Below are positions 20,007 through 28,731 of a stretch of DNA of 64,000 bases, in pieces. Both the position numbers and the translations under genes were made by a program. The DNA comes from Saprospiraceae bacterium (lineage in GTDB: Bacteria; Bacteroidota; Bacteroidia; Chitinophagales; Saprospiraceae). Below the pieces are notes generated by a model. It ran no database searches. It was not told the origin of the DNA and worked only from the letters and a program-made list of their open reading frames with translations. The stretch spans positions 868,001-932,000 of the forward strand of contig JADKBV010000004.1 in the NCBI GenBank assembly GCA_016714895.1, written 5' to 3'. Each line of letters starts with the position of its first letter. Positions within the stretch are counted from its first letter, which is position 1.

Positions 20007-20887
20007 TGCACAAAATTTTGCCTTTTTTGGTGTTCCTGTTTTTATCAGGTTGTACTGCACCCAAGGCTTTTTTTGTGACAGAACAACAATCGGGATATCC
20101 TGCAACATTTTCTGTTGAGGACAGGTCTGCTCACGCTCAAAATGTTTTATTGGACTGTGGTAACGGCGTGAAGGTAGAAGGAAGTAATCTATCATGTCAA
20201 TACCTTTTGTCCGGGAGGTACAAGATGCAACTTACAGCCTTAAAAGGTCAAAAAACATCTGTGCATACCGAAGAAATAATTGTTCCTGCACCTGATCAAT
20301 GTCTCTTGTTTATGGAGACATCAAAAGGTTCTATGGTAATCAGATTATTTGATGAAACTCCCCTTCATAGGGATAATTTTATTCAATTAGCGGAAAAGGG
20401 ATTTTACGAGGGCCTGCTTTTTCATAGGGTCATTAATGGATTTATGATGCAGGGTGGCGATCCCGATACTAAAAATGCTGCCAAAGACGTAAGAGTAGGT
20501 GGTGGAAATCCGGGGTATACCATTCCGGCTGAAATACACCAAAAGTCATTTCATATCAAAGGAGCTTTGGCTGCTGCAAGAACAGGTGATGATATTAACC
20601 CAAAAAAAGAATCTTCAGGAAGTCAGTTTTACATTGTACATGGCAGAAAAACAACCTCTGAAGAATTACATATCTTTGAAGGGCAGAAAAATATATATTA
20701 TCCTGATGATGTAGTTAATACATACAAAACATCAGGAGGAGCTCCGCAGCTCGATGGAGAATACACCATATTTGGCGAAGTAATTCAAGGTTTTGATGTC
20801 ATTGACAGGATAGCAACAGTACCAACGGATTCTTATGACCGACCTAAAGAAGATGTAAAAATTTTAAAAGTAACGGTTCTTAAATAA
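20006..20887 (+). CDS. Second cyclophilin-type peptidyl-prolyl isomerase, lipoprotein with N-terminal extension
   Basis: This 293-aa protein has a lipobox LSGC (Cys at about residue 16), then a ~75-residue region (about 20-95) with short beta-like segments of PKD or Ig character (e.g. VLLDCGNGVKVEGS). The cyclophilin domain spans about 100-293: FHRVINGFMMQGGDPD, GALAAARTGDDINPKKESS, GSQFYIVHG and YTIFGEVIQGFDVIDRI. It is a paralogue of the preceding gene and starts at the overlapping TAATG. The N-terminal segment may act as a spacer or substrate-binding module. Both enzymes are probably periplasmic folding catalysts. Confidence 0.92.
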   Translation: MHKILPFLVFLFLSGCTAPKAFFVTEQQSGYPATFSVEDRSAHAQNVLLDCGNGVKVEGSNLSCQYLLSGRYKMQLTALKGQKTSVHTEEIIVPAPDQCLLFMETSKGSMVIRLFDETPLHRDNFIQLAEKGFYEGLLFHRVINGFMMQGGDPDTKNAAKDVRVGGGNPGYTIPAEIHQKSFHIKGALAAARTGDDINPKKESSGSQFYIVHGRKTTSEELHIFEGQKNIYYPDDVVNTYKTSGGAPQLDGEYTIFGEVIQGFDVIDRIATVPTDSYDRPKEDVKILKVTVLK

Positions 20888-20898
20888 ATTTATTTTTT

Positions 20899-21639
20899 AT
20901 GGAAGCACTAGGAATTGATGTAGGAGCAACCGGTATAAAAGGCAGTATTGTTGATCTTTCGGCCGGAAATTTAACGGGAGAAAAGGTAAAAATCAAAACA
21001 CCTACTCCTGCAACACCGGAAGCGATAACCACTTGTATTAAAGAAATGATAACCACTTTACAATGGGAAAACAAGCCGATCGGAATCGGATTTCCTTCAA
21101 TTGTCAAAAAAGGGGTGTGTTATAGTGCCAGTAATATTGACGAAACATTTTTGGAATTTCCTTTTCAGGACTTTCTGGAAAAAGAACTATCCACTGAAGT
21201 AAAGGTTGTTAATGATGCTGATGCAGCCGGAATTGCAGAAATGACTTTTGGAAAAGGCAAAGAAGAAACTGCTTCTTTGATTATTATGATAACATTGGGT
21301 ACAGGAATCGGATCTGCCATATTTTACAACGGAGTATTGGTCCCAAATTCAGAATTAGGCCATTTATATTATAAAAAGAGTATTTTTGAAAAATATGCTT
21401 CAAATTCAGCTCGGGAATTAAAAGGTTTAAGCTGGAAAGCCTGGGCTAAAGAACTGAATCAATATTTTAATCATGTAAACCATTTGTTTAGTCCTGATCT
21501 GATATTGGTAGGCGGAGGGGTAAGTAAACATTTTGCAAAATACAGCCAATATCTTAATGTTCCCTGCAGGCTGGAAACAGCTCAGCTTCTCAATGATGCC
21601 GGAATCGTAGGAGCTGCTATGAGTGTTCACACAAAATAG
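20899..21639 (+). CDS. ppgK: Polyphosphate glucokinase (ROK family)
   Basis: This 246-aa sugar kinase of the ROK/hexokinase fold uses polyphosphate (often also ATP) to phosphorylate glucose. The N-terminal phosphate loop is GIDVGATGIKGS. The catalytic Asp lies in VNDADAAGIAEM, followed by ITLGTGIGSAIF and PNSELGH. GLSWKAWAKELNQYF with FSPDLILVGGGVSK is characteristic of the PpgK group rather than ATP-only ROK kinases. The ROK zinc-site cysteine cluster is absent, as expected for PpgK. It is the last gene of the cyclophilin operon (11-bp gap), with no obvious functional tie to it. Confidence 0.88.
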   Translation: MEALGIDVGATGIKGSIVDLSAGNLTGEKVKIKTPTPATPEAITTCIKEMITTLQWENKPIGIGFPSIVKKGVCYSASNIDETFLEFPFQDFLEKELSTEVKVVNDADAAGIAEMTFGKGKEETASLIIMITLGTGIGSAIFYNGVLVPNSELGHLYYKKSIFEKYASNSARELKGLSWKAWAKELNQYFNHVNHLFSPDLILVGGGVSKHFAKYSQYLNVPCRLETAQLLNDAGIVGAAMSVHTK

Positions 21640-21700
21640 TCTGAGAATAACACAAAATCCGCAAATATTCGTTTTAATAACATATTAATTTTTAGTTACG

Positions 21701-22198
21701 ATGCAACATTTGATTTACCTATACCTATTTATCATAGTTTTGTCAATAAATACCTTACAGGCCCAATCGTTTGGTATCAGAGCCGGCTTAAACTATTCAA
21801 CTTTTCAGGGACCTGTTGAAGCGGATGTTGAAAAAAACAAACTTTCCAATGGTTTCCATTTCGGATTTACCTATTCCTATCCGATTTACGAAAGTTTGTC
21901 ATTAAGAGCTGAATTTATGTATTCTCAATATGGAAACAGGTTGGAATATAACGGTGAGACTTATTTCAGAATCAATACAAATACAATTTCCCTTACGGAA
22001 AAAGGTACTACCAATATTGATCTTAAAGTTAATAACACGTATTTGGGAATTCCTATCCAACTTCAATATACTTTCAAGAAAAAACTGGAAATTACTTTTG
22101 GCGGATATGTAAATTATTTAATTCAATCAAGAGGGCCGGAAATCAGAGATTTGAAAGTTTTGACCGACCGGAAGATGTTGTCTTCAGACAGACATTAA
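21701..22198 (+). CDS. Outer-membrane beta-barrel protein, N-terminal part (frame broken)
   Basis: These 165 codons give a signal peptide (ends NTLQA-QSFG) and strands of a small outer-membrane barrel (FGIRAGLNYSTFQG, SLRAEFMYSQYGNRLEY, YLGIPIQLQYTF, ITFGGYVNYLI), similar to the PorT/OMP beta-barrel group of Bacteroidota. After GPEIRDLKV the frame leaves homologous-looking sequence and stops. Adding one T in the T4 run at 22158-22161 joins it to the next entry as a 284-aa protein with an unbroken barrel pattern. Treat the two entries as one gene. The break is either a real mutation or, more likely, a homopolymer sequencing error. Confidence 0.75.
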   Translation: MQHLIYLYLFIIVLSINTLQAQSFGIRAGLNYSTFQGPVEADVEKNKLSNGFHFGFTYSYPIYESLSLRAEFMYSQYGNRLEYNGETYFRINTNTISLTEKGTTNIDLKVNNTYLGIPIQLQYTFKKKLEITFGGYVNYLIQSRGPEIRDLKVLTDRKMLSSDRH

Positions 22199-22554
22199 CC
22201 CATAATTACAAAAAAGATGTGGCAGGAGGCGGATCCGCTTCCGGATCTACCATCATTTTAGATAAAGATAAAGTTACATTGTTTAAAAATACCGGAGCTT
22301 ATTATCAATTCCGTTCGTCAGAAAAGTCAGGAAATCTTTATAAAAACCTTGATTATGGATTAACCGGTGGAATATCTTACTTTATAACCAAAGGCTTTTT
22401 TGTAGGCCTGCGATATGACTATGGATTGGTAGATCTTACTAATAACAGAATGGATCCTTCAAAAAAGTCAGTGGATGCAAATGGTGAGTTTATTTTCAAA
22501 AATGATTTTGACAGACATATAGCTTATGGTTTATCAATGGGTTTCAGATTTTAA
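22162..22554 (+). CDS. Outer-membrane beta-barrel protein, C-terminal part (same gene, shifted frame)
   Basis: This is the continuation of the preceding barrel in the -1 frame. It reads DRPEDVVFRQTLTHNYKKDV, a Gly/Ser turn (AGGGSASGS), and then typical barrel strands (YGLTGGISYFITKGFFVGLRYDYGLVD). It ends in IAYGLSMGFRF, whose terminal Phe is the usual outer-membrane insertion signal. That intact C-terminus argues that the full gene was recently, or is still, functional. A GTG at 22219 would be the only start for a separate product, and there is no signal peptide, so an independent gene is unlikely. Confidence 0.75.
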   Translation, partial: DRPEDVVFRQTLTHNYKKDVAGGGSASGSTIILDKDKVTLFKNTGAYYQFRSSEKSGNLYKNLDYGLTGGISYFITKGFFVGLRYDYGLVDLTNNRMDPSKKSVDANGEFIFKNDFDRHIAYGLSMGFRF

Positions 22555-22602
22555 ACATTGAGTTTTCTGATTTAAATTATTCTAAAAGGCCAATACTGTT
22601 TA

Positions 22603-22648
22603 GAGTCTGTTGAAAACTACAAATTATATTGTAAATCAATTACTTAAT
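22603..22648 (+). repeat. Dispersed repeat, copy A (possible insertion-sequence end)
   Basis: It begins GAGTCTGTTGAAAA and ends TAAATCAATTACTTAAT. The same order of blocks (TTGAAAA, ACAAA, TAAATCAAT, TTA) recurs twice at 33775-33886. The opening resembles the terminal sequence of several insertion-sequence families, but no transposase is present beside it. Confidence 0.4.
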
Positions 22649-22662
22649 GTTAATTATCTTTG
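22629..22662 (+). promoter_or_regulatory. Orphan promoter-like element
   Basis: TTG at 22629-22631, a 23-bp spacer and TATCTTTG at 22655-22662 match the Bacteroidota consensus. No intact plus-strand gene lies downstream for over 2 kb. It could be the remaining promoter of a decayed transposase gene or drive an untranslated RNA antisense to 22887-23528. Confidence 0.4.
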
Positions 22663-22886
22663 AATTAAATGTATGGATATTGATCAAAACAAGGCTATAA
22701 CTGAGTGTTATATTTTATTCTAAGGAAAGATTTTGATAGCTATTTTCAACTTTAAGACGAGCCTGAGTTAAAGTCAAATCGAGGTGTTAAGATACAAATT
22801 CTTTACCTTTGCCTTGAATTTTGTTCATTTCTGACTTTTTCACCAGACTGTTTAAGTCTATGGGTTTTCTGTTGAACGAACCTTCT

Positions 22887-23528
22887 TTATTCGCTCTTTT
22901 TCTTAAAATCCCCTCTGCGCCAGGCATCGACAAACTTTTTCCACGCCAGCGGACTGAAAATATTTTGTGGTTTAATTTGTCCGGTATAAACATAGTCCGT
23001 AGCCTGTTGTCTGAGAACAATACTACCGGCTTCTTTTCCATCTGCCGGAGTTGCGTGTCGTATCTCTTTCATAGCCTCTGAAGCAAGGTTTTCCTGAGCT
23101 TTTTCTCTGATTTCATTACTTATGTCCAATGCAAAAAATTCCTGCTTAAAATGTTCTTTACTTGGCCATGGGAAAATAATAACTTCAGGCAACAAATAAT
23201 CATCAGACGTCATGATCTGAAGCCATTTATAGTGATTTGAGGTCAAGGTATCCGGAACAACTATTTCAACTGTTTTGTATCCGATTCGCGAAAAAGAGAC
23301 CGTTTCTCCGGCCAAAGCAATAAAAGCAAAGTATCCGTCAATATCTGAATAAGCTCCTCTGCTGCTTCCCTTGACAGCAACCGTGGTATATGGCAACGGC
23401 ACAGGACTTCCGTCGTCTCCTTCGGCAAACACCATACCTGAAAATTCAATTACGGAAACAGGCTCTTTCTGAGCTTGGATATTTTCTGCAAAAAGAAACA
23501 GTAACACGAAAAGGGAAAATAGTCTCAT
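22887..23528 (-). CDS. Exported carboxypeptidase-regulatory-like domain protein
   Basis: This 213-aa protein has a signal peptide (MRLFSLFVLLFLFAENIQA-QKE). A CarboxypepD_reg-like beta-sandwich spans about 28-115: FSGMVFAEGDDGSPVPLPYTTV, SSRGAYSDIDGYFAFIALAG, FSRIGYKTVEI. A helical C-terminal part contains EIRHATPADGKEAGS and NIFSPLAWKKFVDAWRRGDF. Stand-alone proteins of this form are common in Bacteroidota envelopes and their role is unknown. Removing one A from the A5 run near the end (about 22905) would extend the frame to 22787 with a basic tail ending KGKEFVS. That tail looks protein-like, so the annotated end may be wrong. Confidence 0.8.
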   Translation of the reverse strand: MRLFSLFVLLFLFAENIQAQKEPVSVIEFSGMVFAEGDDGSPVPLPYTTVAVKGSSRGAYSDIDGYFAFIALAGETVSFSRIGYKTVEIVVPDTLTSNHYKWLQIMTSDDYLLPEVIIFPWPSKEHFKQEFFALDISNEIREKAQENLASEAMKEIRHATPADGKEAGSIVLRQQATDYVYTGQIKPQNIFSPLAWKKFVDAWRRGDFKKKSE

Positions 23529-23631
23529 GGATTTTGATTTTTGTTTTATTTGTATATCCTTACCATAACAACGCTATTTTACAAAGTGTTGGCTGATAAT
23601 CAATATATATTAACGAAGTTTTAAGAGTTTG

Positions 23632-25023
23632 TCATTGCAAAAATAACTTGGATATCCTAAATTTCCATTGATCATAAGGTGTATATTTTAAAGTATGTTC
23701 CAACCAGGAAAGACTGGAGACTACTCCTTTTGCATGTGAAAATGTTTCAAAACTGGATTTTCCGTGATATCTTCCCATTCCGCTGGTCTGAATTCCACCA
23801 AAAGGGACAGCACTATTAGCAAACTGAATCATATTATCATTGATACAACCACTTCCGAATTCAATATTTTGAATTACGTAATTAGTGGTTGCAACATCGT
23901 TGGAATAAATATAACAAGACAAAGGATATCTGTTTTTTCTGATCCTGATGAGCAATTCTTCTTTATTTTTCCAGGTAGTCACGGGCCATACCGGTCCGAA
24001 AATTTCTTCATTCATAACCGGGGCCTCGATATCATCTACCCTCAAAATTGTCGGTTCAACATATCTTTGCTGAATGTCATACCGACCACCGGAAATAATG
24101 GTTCCCTGGTTTAAATAAGAAACAATCTTTTCACATCTTGTCTGATTGACAATGCGGGCAAAACCAGGTGATTCAGCTGGATTATCACCGAAGGTAGTCC
24201 GGATTCTTTCCACAAGTTTTTTTATAACTTCTTCATATACATCTTCATGAATCAAAAGGTGATCAGGTGCTATACAGGTCTGTCCGGCATTAAAAAATTT
24301 TCCCCATACCAGGCGGTTGACAGTATGTTGAATATGACAATTTTTATCGATGATGGCCGGATTTTTACCACCGAGTTCAAGGGTGACCGGTGTCAGTTTT
24401 TCCGCTGCTTTGGACATGACATATTTCCCGACATTCTGTGAACCGGTAAAAAATATATGGTCAAACCTGAAATTTTCCAAAATTATCGGTCCGAGGGTTT
24501 CTCCTTCACCTAAAACAGTATATACATGGCCCGGCAAAAAAGCCTTTTCTATAATCTTTGCCGTTATATTTGCTGCGTTGTGTGTTTCATGTGCGGGTTT
24601 GACCAAGACGGTATTTCCGGCGGCTATGGCCCCGATTAATGGTATAAAAACGAGATTAACCGGATAGTTCCATGGTGCAAAAATGACAACAACTCCTTTT
24701 GATTCCGGGTAAATATCCGTTTTATATCCAGGTATAATTGCCAATGGAGTTGATACCCGTTTGGGCTTCATCCAATATTTGAGGTGACTGATAGCATGAT
24801 TAAGTTCGTCTGTTACCACTCCGATATCGCTCAGATAGGTTTCATATTCAGGTTTTGAAAAATCCTTTTTCAGTGCTTCCTGAATGTCCGTTAGGTGTTC
24901 AGTTAACACATTTTTTAACTTATTCAGACTATTGATTCTGAATTCATAACTTCTTGTATTTCCATCATCATGAAAAGTGCGAAGTGCTTCAAATTTTAGT
25001 TGAATTTCATCTTTTTCTGACAT
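23632..25023 (-). CDS. Aldehyde dehydrogenase (class 3-like)
   Basis: This 463-aa cytosolic NAD(P)-dependent enzyme oxidises aldehydes to acids. Glu216 lies in LELGGKNPAII and the catalytic Cys250 in FFNAGQTCIAPDHLLI. The cofactor-binding FFTGSQNVGKYV and the FAPWNYPVNLVFIPLIGAIAAGNTV block are also intact. The phrase FAPWNYP and short length place it in the ALDH3/fatty-aldehyde-dehydrogenase-like group. It is the last gene of the amidohydrolase cluster on this strand, 9 bp after the preceding gene. The natural substrate is unknown. Confidence 0.94.
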   Translation of the reverse strand: MSEKDEIQLKFEALRTFHDDGNTRSYEFRINSLNKLKNVLTEHLTDIQEALKKDFSKPEYETYLSDIGVVTDELNHAISHLKYWMKPKRVSTPLAIIPGYKTDIYPESKGVVVIFAPWNYPVNLVFIPLIGAIAAGNTVLVKPAHETHNAANITAKIIEKAFLPGHVYTVLGEGETLGPIILENFRFDHIFFTGSQNVGKYVMSKAAEKLTPVTLELGGKNPAIIDKNCHIQHTVNRLVWGKFFNAGQTCIAPDHLLIHEDVYEEVIKKLVERIRTTFGDNPAESPGFARIVNQTRCEKIVSYLNQGTIISGGRYDIQQRYVEPTILRVDDIEAPVMNEEIFGPVWPVTTWKNKEELLIRIRKNRYPLSCYIYSNDVATTNYVIQNIEFGSGCINDNMIQFANSAVPFGGIQTSGMGRYHGKSSFETFSHAKGVVSSLSWLEHTLKYTPYDQWKFRISKLFLQ

Positions 25024-25032
25024 AAACGTTTT

Positions 25033-26340
25033 TTATTTTCCTGGGTTCCTCTCAATAAATTCATCATACAACAAGGTGTGTCTGCTTTCCATAGGGACAT
25101 TCCAGCCTCTGATAAACAGATATTCTATTCGGGTTTTGAGTTCAAAAGGATCACCGTTTGAAATAAAAAGATTGGCGGTTTTACCTTGTTCTATACTGCC
25201 ATAGGTTTTGTCCACACCAAAAATTTTGGCTGGATTAATGGTAATACATTTTAACGCTTCTTCAATTCCCAATCCAAAACTTGCCGCATAAGCAGCATTA
25301 AAGGGAAGGTTCCTCACATTTTCTGCATCATTGGTTCGAATGGCAACCAATATTCCTGCTTTAACCATTTCTGAAGCGTTCCTGTATGATTCGTCAAAAG
25401 GAGCACTTCCTCTGCCCGGCACTCTCAGGACGGGTCCAGTGATCACTTCAATATTATTTTCTTTCAACAACGGAGCTACCCTTGAGCCTTCTGCGACACC
25501 GGTAAATACAGCTCGAATGCCGTTTTCTTTCACCCATTTAACGGCGGCTTCTACATCATCTTTTTTATTTACCTCAATAAACAGTTTGGCTTCTTTACGG
25601 ACAATCGGAAGCAGGGCATCCATCTGAGGGTTATACGTGTTTTTGGGTTTTTTTTCTACCGTCAGGGCTGAATCAATGGTTGCATAAAGTTTTGCTTTTG
25701 TCCAGATATCGTTAATTTTTTGCATTGCTTTGTCAGAATCTTTTTTAATATCCTCATCCGATCTTCTGTCAAACCTGCCTCTGCGACCTGTAGAAGGGAA
25801 AGTCATCATTACCCCTTCAGCACCTGCAAACATTTGTTCCGGTGTATATCCGAATAAATCAATCAGCGCGCCAGTGCCCGGAAACGTACTTCTTTCAGGC
25901 TTACTGAAGACAGTAGTTACACCGTTGACACGTGTAACGGGGATACTGACAGAGTTGGGGTTTATAGCCGTGAGGGCTTTCATATGAGGAATAAAATCAC
26001 CCAACTCCTGAAAATCATTGGTTACGGATATAGACTCAATTTCTGCAAGTCCGAGTCTTGTTCCACCATCTATAAAGCCCGGATAAATATGTTTCCCGCT
26101 ACAATCTATTTCAGTAGTTTTTGGTGGTATTGCTATGTTTTTACCGATCGATACTATTTTATCATCCTGTATCAGTAAATCAGCGACAAAATTTCCATTG
26201 GTTATTGAATGTATTGTGCCGTTTTTTAATAAAAAAGGTCCGGCTACAGCTTTTTTTATTTGTTGGGCAGAAATATTTTGTGTAAAAAGAACACATAATA
26301 ATATAAGTATCTGCAAAAATTTCTGAATTTTATATATCAT
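25033..26340 (-). CDS. Amidohydrolase-fold exported protein lacking the metal-binding histidines
   Basis: This 435-aa protein has a signal peptide (ends NISA-QQI) and the composite beta-domain plus TIM-barrel layout of imidazolonepropionase-like amidohydrolases: LLKNGTIHSITNGNF at the start and CITINPAKIFGVDKTYGSIE near the end. The HxH of strand 1 is missing. Where the family has GFIDAHTH, this protein reads GFIDGGTRLG. The later metal histidines also appear absent (LFIEVNKKDD, AVFTGVAEG). It is therefore probably not a classical metallohydrolase and may be a partner or scaffold for the competent enzyme encoded 1 bp upstream. The loss of function is inference from motifs. Confidence 0.85.
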   Translation of the reverse strand: MIYKIQKFLQILILLCVLFTQNISAQQIKKAVAGPFLLKNGTIHSITNGNFVADLLIQDDKIVSIGKNIAIPPKTTEIDCSGKHIYPGFIDGGTRLGLAEIESISVTNDFQELGDFIPHMKALTAINPNSVSIPVTRVNGVTTVFSKPERSTFPGTGALIDLFGYTPEQMFAGAEGVMMTFPSTGRRGRFDRRSDEDIKKDSDKAMQKINDIWTKAKLYATIDSALTVEKKPKNTYNPQMDALLPIVRKEAKLFIEVNKKDDVEAAVKWVKENGIRAVFTGVAEGSRVAPLLKENNIEVITGPVLRVPGRGSAPFDESYRNASEMVKAGILVAIRTNDAENVRNLPFNAAYAASFGLGIEEALKCITINPAKIFGVDKTYGSIEQGKTANLFISNGDPFELKTRIEYLFIRGWNVPMESRHTLLYDEFIERNPGK

Positions 26341-26341
26341 G

Positions 26342-27736
26342 TTAATGGCTGTGTCTTTGTGAATAAATAAATCTCAGATACGATGCATGATCAGATTGTA
26401 ACAACCATTCAGATACGCCCTGAAGACAATTATCCTCTTTAATAAGTGCTTCTTCCAGATAATCCGAAGCAAATTTATCTTCCGGATTGACATCCAATCG
26501 CATATCAGGAGCATCATTTTTGATATCAAATCTTATGATACCATCAACAATTGTTTTTTGTGGAATGGTGTACACTGATAACGGGTGTTTGTCAAAAATG
26601 GCGATGTCTCCTTCTTTTCCGACTTCAATAGAACCCACTCTATGATCAATACCCAGTTGTTTAGCAGGATTAATCGTAATTAAAGCCAAAGCTTCATCAT
26701 CATTGAGGTCACCGTAACGTTGCGTTTTTGCTGCTTCGAGATAAAGATGCCTGATCAATTCATCTGAATCCGAATTGATGGAAGTAACTACACCGTTTCT
26801 TGTCAGAATGGCAGCATTATATGCCGTAGAATAATAAACTTCAAATTTGTAAGCCCACCAATCTGAAAAAACAGAAGCGCTGGCTCCGAATGCTGCTAAT
26901 TCAGGTGCTACTTTAAATCCTTCATTGACATGTTGAAAACATATTTTTTTTATTCCAAAATCTTTCAGGACATTCAGCAGCATCAGAATTTCATCAGCTC
27001 GATAACTATGACAGTGGATGATGATATTTCCTTTTAATATATCAACTATAGTTTCCAATCTTCGGTTGTACATCGGCGAACTTTGTGTTAACCCTGCTTT
27101 ATAATCTTCCCAGGCTTTCATGTACAATTTTGCCTCAGAAAATGCTTGTCTGAAAACCTGTTCCACGCCCATTCTGGTCGCCGGGGCAATATTATTTCCT
27201 TCACCATGTACTCTTACAGGATTTTCACCAAGGGCAAATTTTATCGTACGCGGGGCATCTGCCATTCTGAGTTCTTCGGGATTGATTACGCCATAGCGGT
27301 GTTTGATTGTTTCACATTGACCGCCAATGGCATTGGCAGAACCGTGCATAGCATGAGATATGGTCACTCCACCTGCCAGAGCCCTGTATATGGCTACATC
27401 AAGCGGGTTCAGGGCGTCCCCGACATAAACATCCGCTGTATTCGGGCTTGTAGCCTCATTTACCGCATCGATCGCAATATGTGAATGAGCGTCTATGATT
27501 CCGGGCATAACAAACATACCGGAAGCATCAATTATTTGGGTACCTTCCGGTACTTTCAGGTTTTTACCTAATTTATTGATTTTACCTTTTTCTATAAATA
27601 CATCCGTATTTTCCAGAGTGCCTTTGGTCACTGTGAGCACAGTGCCGTTTTTAACCAGAATACTTCCCTGACCGGAACCAAAAAACGGAAACAAAAAACA
27701 GAGTATAGTGGCGTATATTATTCTGATATTCATCAT
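26342..27736 (-). CDS. Amidohydrolase, metal-site intact, exported
   Basis: This 464-aa secreted enzyme has a signal peptide (ends FGSG-QGS). The metal ligands look complete: HSH in PGIIDAHSHIAI, His in IIHCHSYRAD, His in ICFQHVNEG, and the catalytic Asp in SINSDSDELIRH. The C-terminal composite strands include ITINPAKQLGIDHRVGSIEVGKEGDI. It should hydrolyse a C-N bond of a cyclic or N-acyl substrate, perhaps a peptide-derived compound as in imidazolonepropionase or prolidase-like relatives; the substrate cannot be read from sequence. It sits between two amidohydrolase-fold genes that lack these ligands (gaps of 5 and 1 bp). Confidence 0.9.
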   Translation of the reverse strand: MMNIRIIYATILCFLFPFFGSGQGSILVKNGTVLTVTKGTLENTDVFIEKGKINKLGKNLKVPEGTQIIDASGMFVMPGIIDAHSHIAIDAVNEATSPNTADVYVGDALNPLDVAIYRALAGGVTISHAMHGSANAIGGQCETIKHRYGVINPEELRMADAPRTIKFALGENPVRVHGEGNNIAPATRMGVEQVFRQAFSEAKLYMKAWEDYKAGLTQSSPMYNRRLETIVDILKGNIIIHCHSYRADEILMLLNVLKDFGIKKICFQHVNEGFKVAPELAAFGASASVFSDWWAYKFEVYYSTAYNAAILTRNGVVTSINSDSDELIRHLYLEAAKTQRYGDLNDDEALALITINPAKQLGIDHRVGSIEVGKEGDIAIFDKHPLSVYTIPQKTIVDGIIRFDIKNDAPDMRLDVNPEDKFASDYLEEALIKEDNCLQGVSEWLLQSDHASYLRFIYSQRHSH

Positions 27737-27741
27737 GTGTA

Positions 27742-28731
27742 TTATTGATTAGGGTTGGATTTTTTTTCTCCTTTAATCGGAAATGTTCCGGATTCATTGG
27801 CTGAGACCTCACCTGAAAAAGCATTACCTTCAAAATTCAGTTCAAAATCAAGCGTGATCGTAAACCCGTCTGTATCTGTGGTCAATGAAAAAGTGACATT
27901 TTTATTATCCTGTACTTTGATATCAAATGCACTCTCTGATTCATCAGGTTTGTCATCGGTGGTAAGCGATATGGTATATTTTTCAGGTTTTCCACTTATG
28001 GTCATGGTTCCTTTCTGCGATTGAGCCCCCATTTCTACTGTAAAGGACCAAACTCCGGAAAGCGGACCTTTTCCCGTTTCTTCATTCCCTTTTTTATCTG
28101 TCTTTTGAGCAGTAATTTCAAACATCCTGCCATCGACAAAAACATATTTTATTTTTGATTTTTCATCAAAAAAGTTTTTTTCTGTTATCACTATGTTGGC
28201 AACTTTTCCCTTTTCTATGGTGCCCATGGTGGATGAAACGCCCAATAATGACGCAGGGTATGTAGTCAAAGCCTCCAATGCAGCTTTTTCAGAAAGGCCC
28301 TCTTTTACCATACGACGTATGTTTTTAGGAATATCCTGAGGTTTAACACTTAAAGCCGAAAATGAAAAAGGCAGACCTGCTTTTTCGAATTCTGCTGCCT
28401 GACCCACATATTGTTTGTAAGACTGAATTTTTTTCTTTTCAAATTCCATTTCTTCGGCAGAAATTTGTTTTTTGACAGTTGTAGAGTCTTTACTATTTTC
28501 GGCAGGTTTTTCTTTCACTTCTTCAGGCAGATCCAGTGATAAAGCAACCTGAACCTGATATTTTTTTAATTCCGGAATCACCGCCCATGCTTGTTTTGCA
28601 TCAACAAGAACCAAAGAAAATCCCAGCTCTTTTTTTAACTCCAAAGCTCTGTAAATTTGATTGGAAGTTGACGCAACAAAATAAACGGGCAACTTTTTTT
28701 GAGTAACCGGAAAAAGTGCCCATTCTTCTTT
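27742..28731 (-). CDS. Amidohydrolase-fold protein, C-terminal part (frame broken)
   Basis: This is the continuation, in a shifted frame, of the gene that starts at 29468. It contains the second half of an amidohydrolase barrel (KLPVYFVASTSNQIYRALEL, LTTYPASLLGVSSTMGTIEK). An extra ~105-residue C-terminal domain follows, of alternating Thr/Ser/Asp-rich strands (LSGVWSFTVEMGAQSQKGTM ... FPIKGEK), resembling a small beta-barrel appended to such proteins. Adding one T to the T5 run at 28729-28733 (an A on the coding strand) fuses the parts as VYKKEEWALFPVTQKKLPVYF, giving a 575-aa protein. The separate start predicted here (a TTG) is not credible. Confidence 0.8.
   Translation of the reverse strand, partial: KEEWALFPVTQKKLPVYFVASTSNQIYRALELKKELGFSLVLVDAKQAWAVIPELKKYQVQVALSLDLPEEVKEKPAENSKDSTTVKKQISAEEMEFEKKKIQSYKQYVGQAAEFEKAGLPFSFSALSVKPQDIPKNIRRMVKEGLSEKAALEALTTYPASLLGVSSTMGTIEKGKVANIVITEKNFFDEKSKIKYVFVDGRMFEITAQKTDKKGNEETGKGPLSGVWSFTVEMGAQSQKGTMTISGKPEKYTISLTTDDKPDESESAFDIKVQDNKNVTFSLTTDTDGFTITLDFELNFEGNAFSGEVSANESGTFPIKGEKKSNPNQ

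Larger units (their letters stand above)
22555..22886. other. Intergenic region with a remnant repeat and an orphan promoter
   Basis: This is a 332-bp stretch between two convergent genes. It holds copy A of a dispersed ~45-bp repeat (22603-22648, beginning GAGTCTGTTGAAAA) and, just after it, a promoter-like TTG / 23 bp / TATCTTTG. A short open stretch follows from the ATG at 22674 (MDIDQNKAITECYILF, then stop). This looks like the left end of a decayed insertion sequence. The right part, 22787-22886, may hold the out-of-frame tail of the gene that ends at 22887. Confidence 0.4.
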
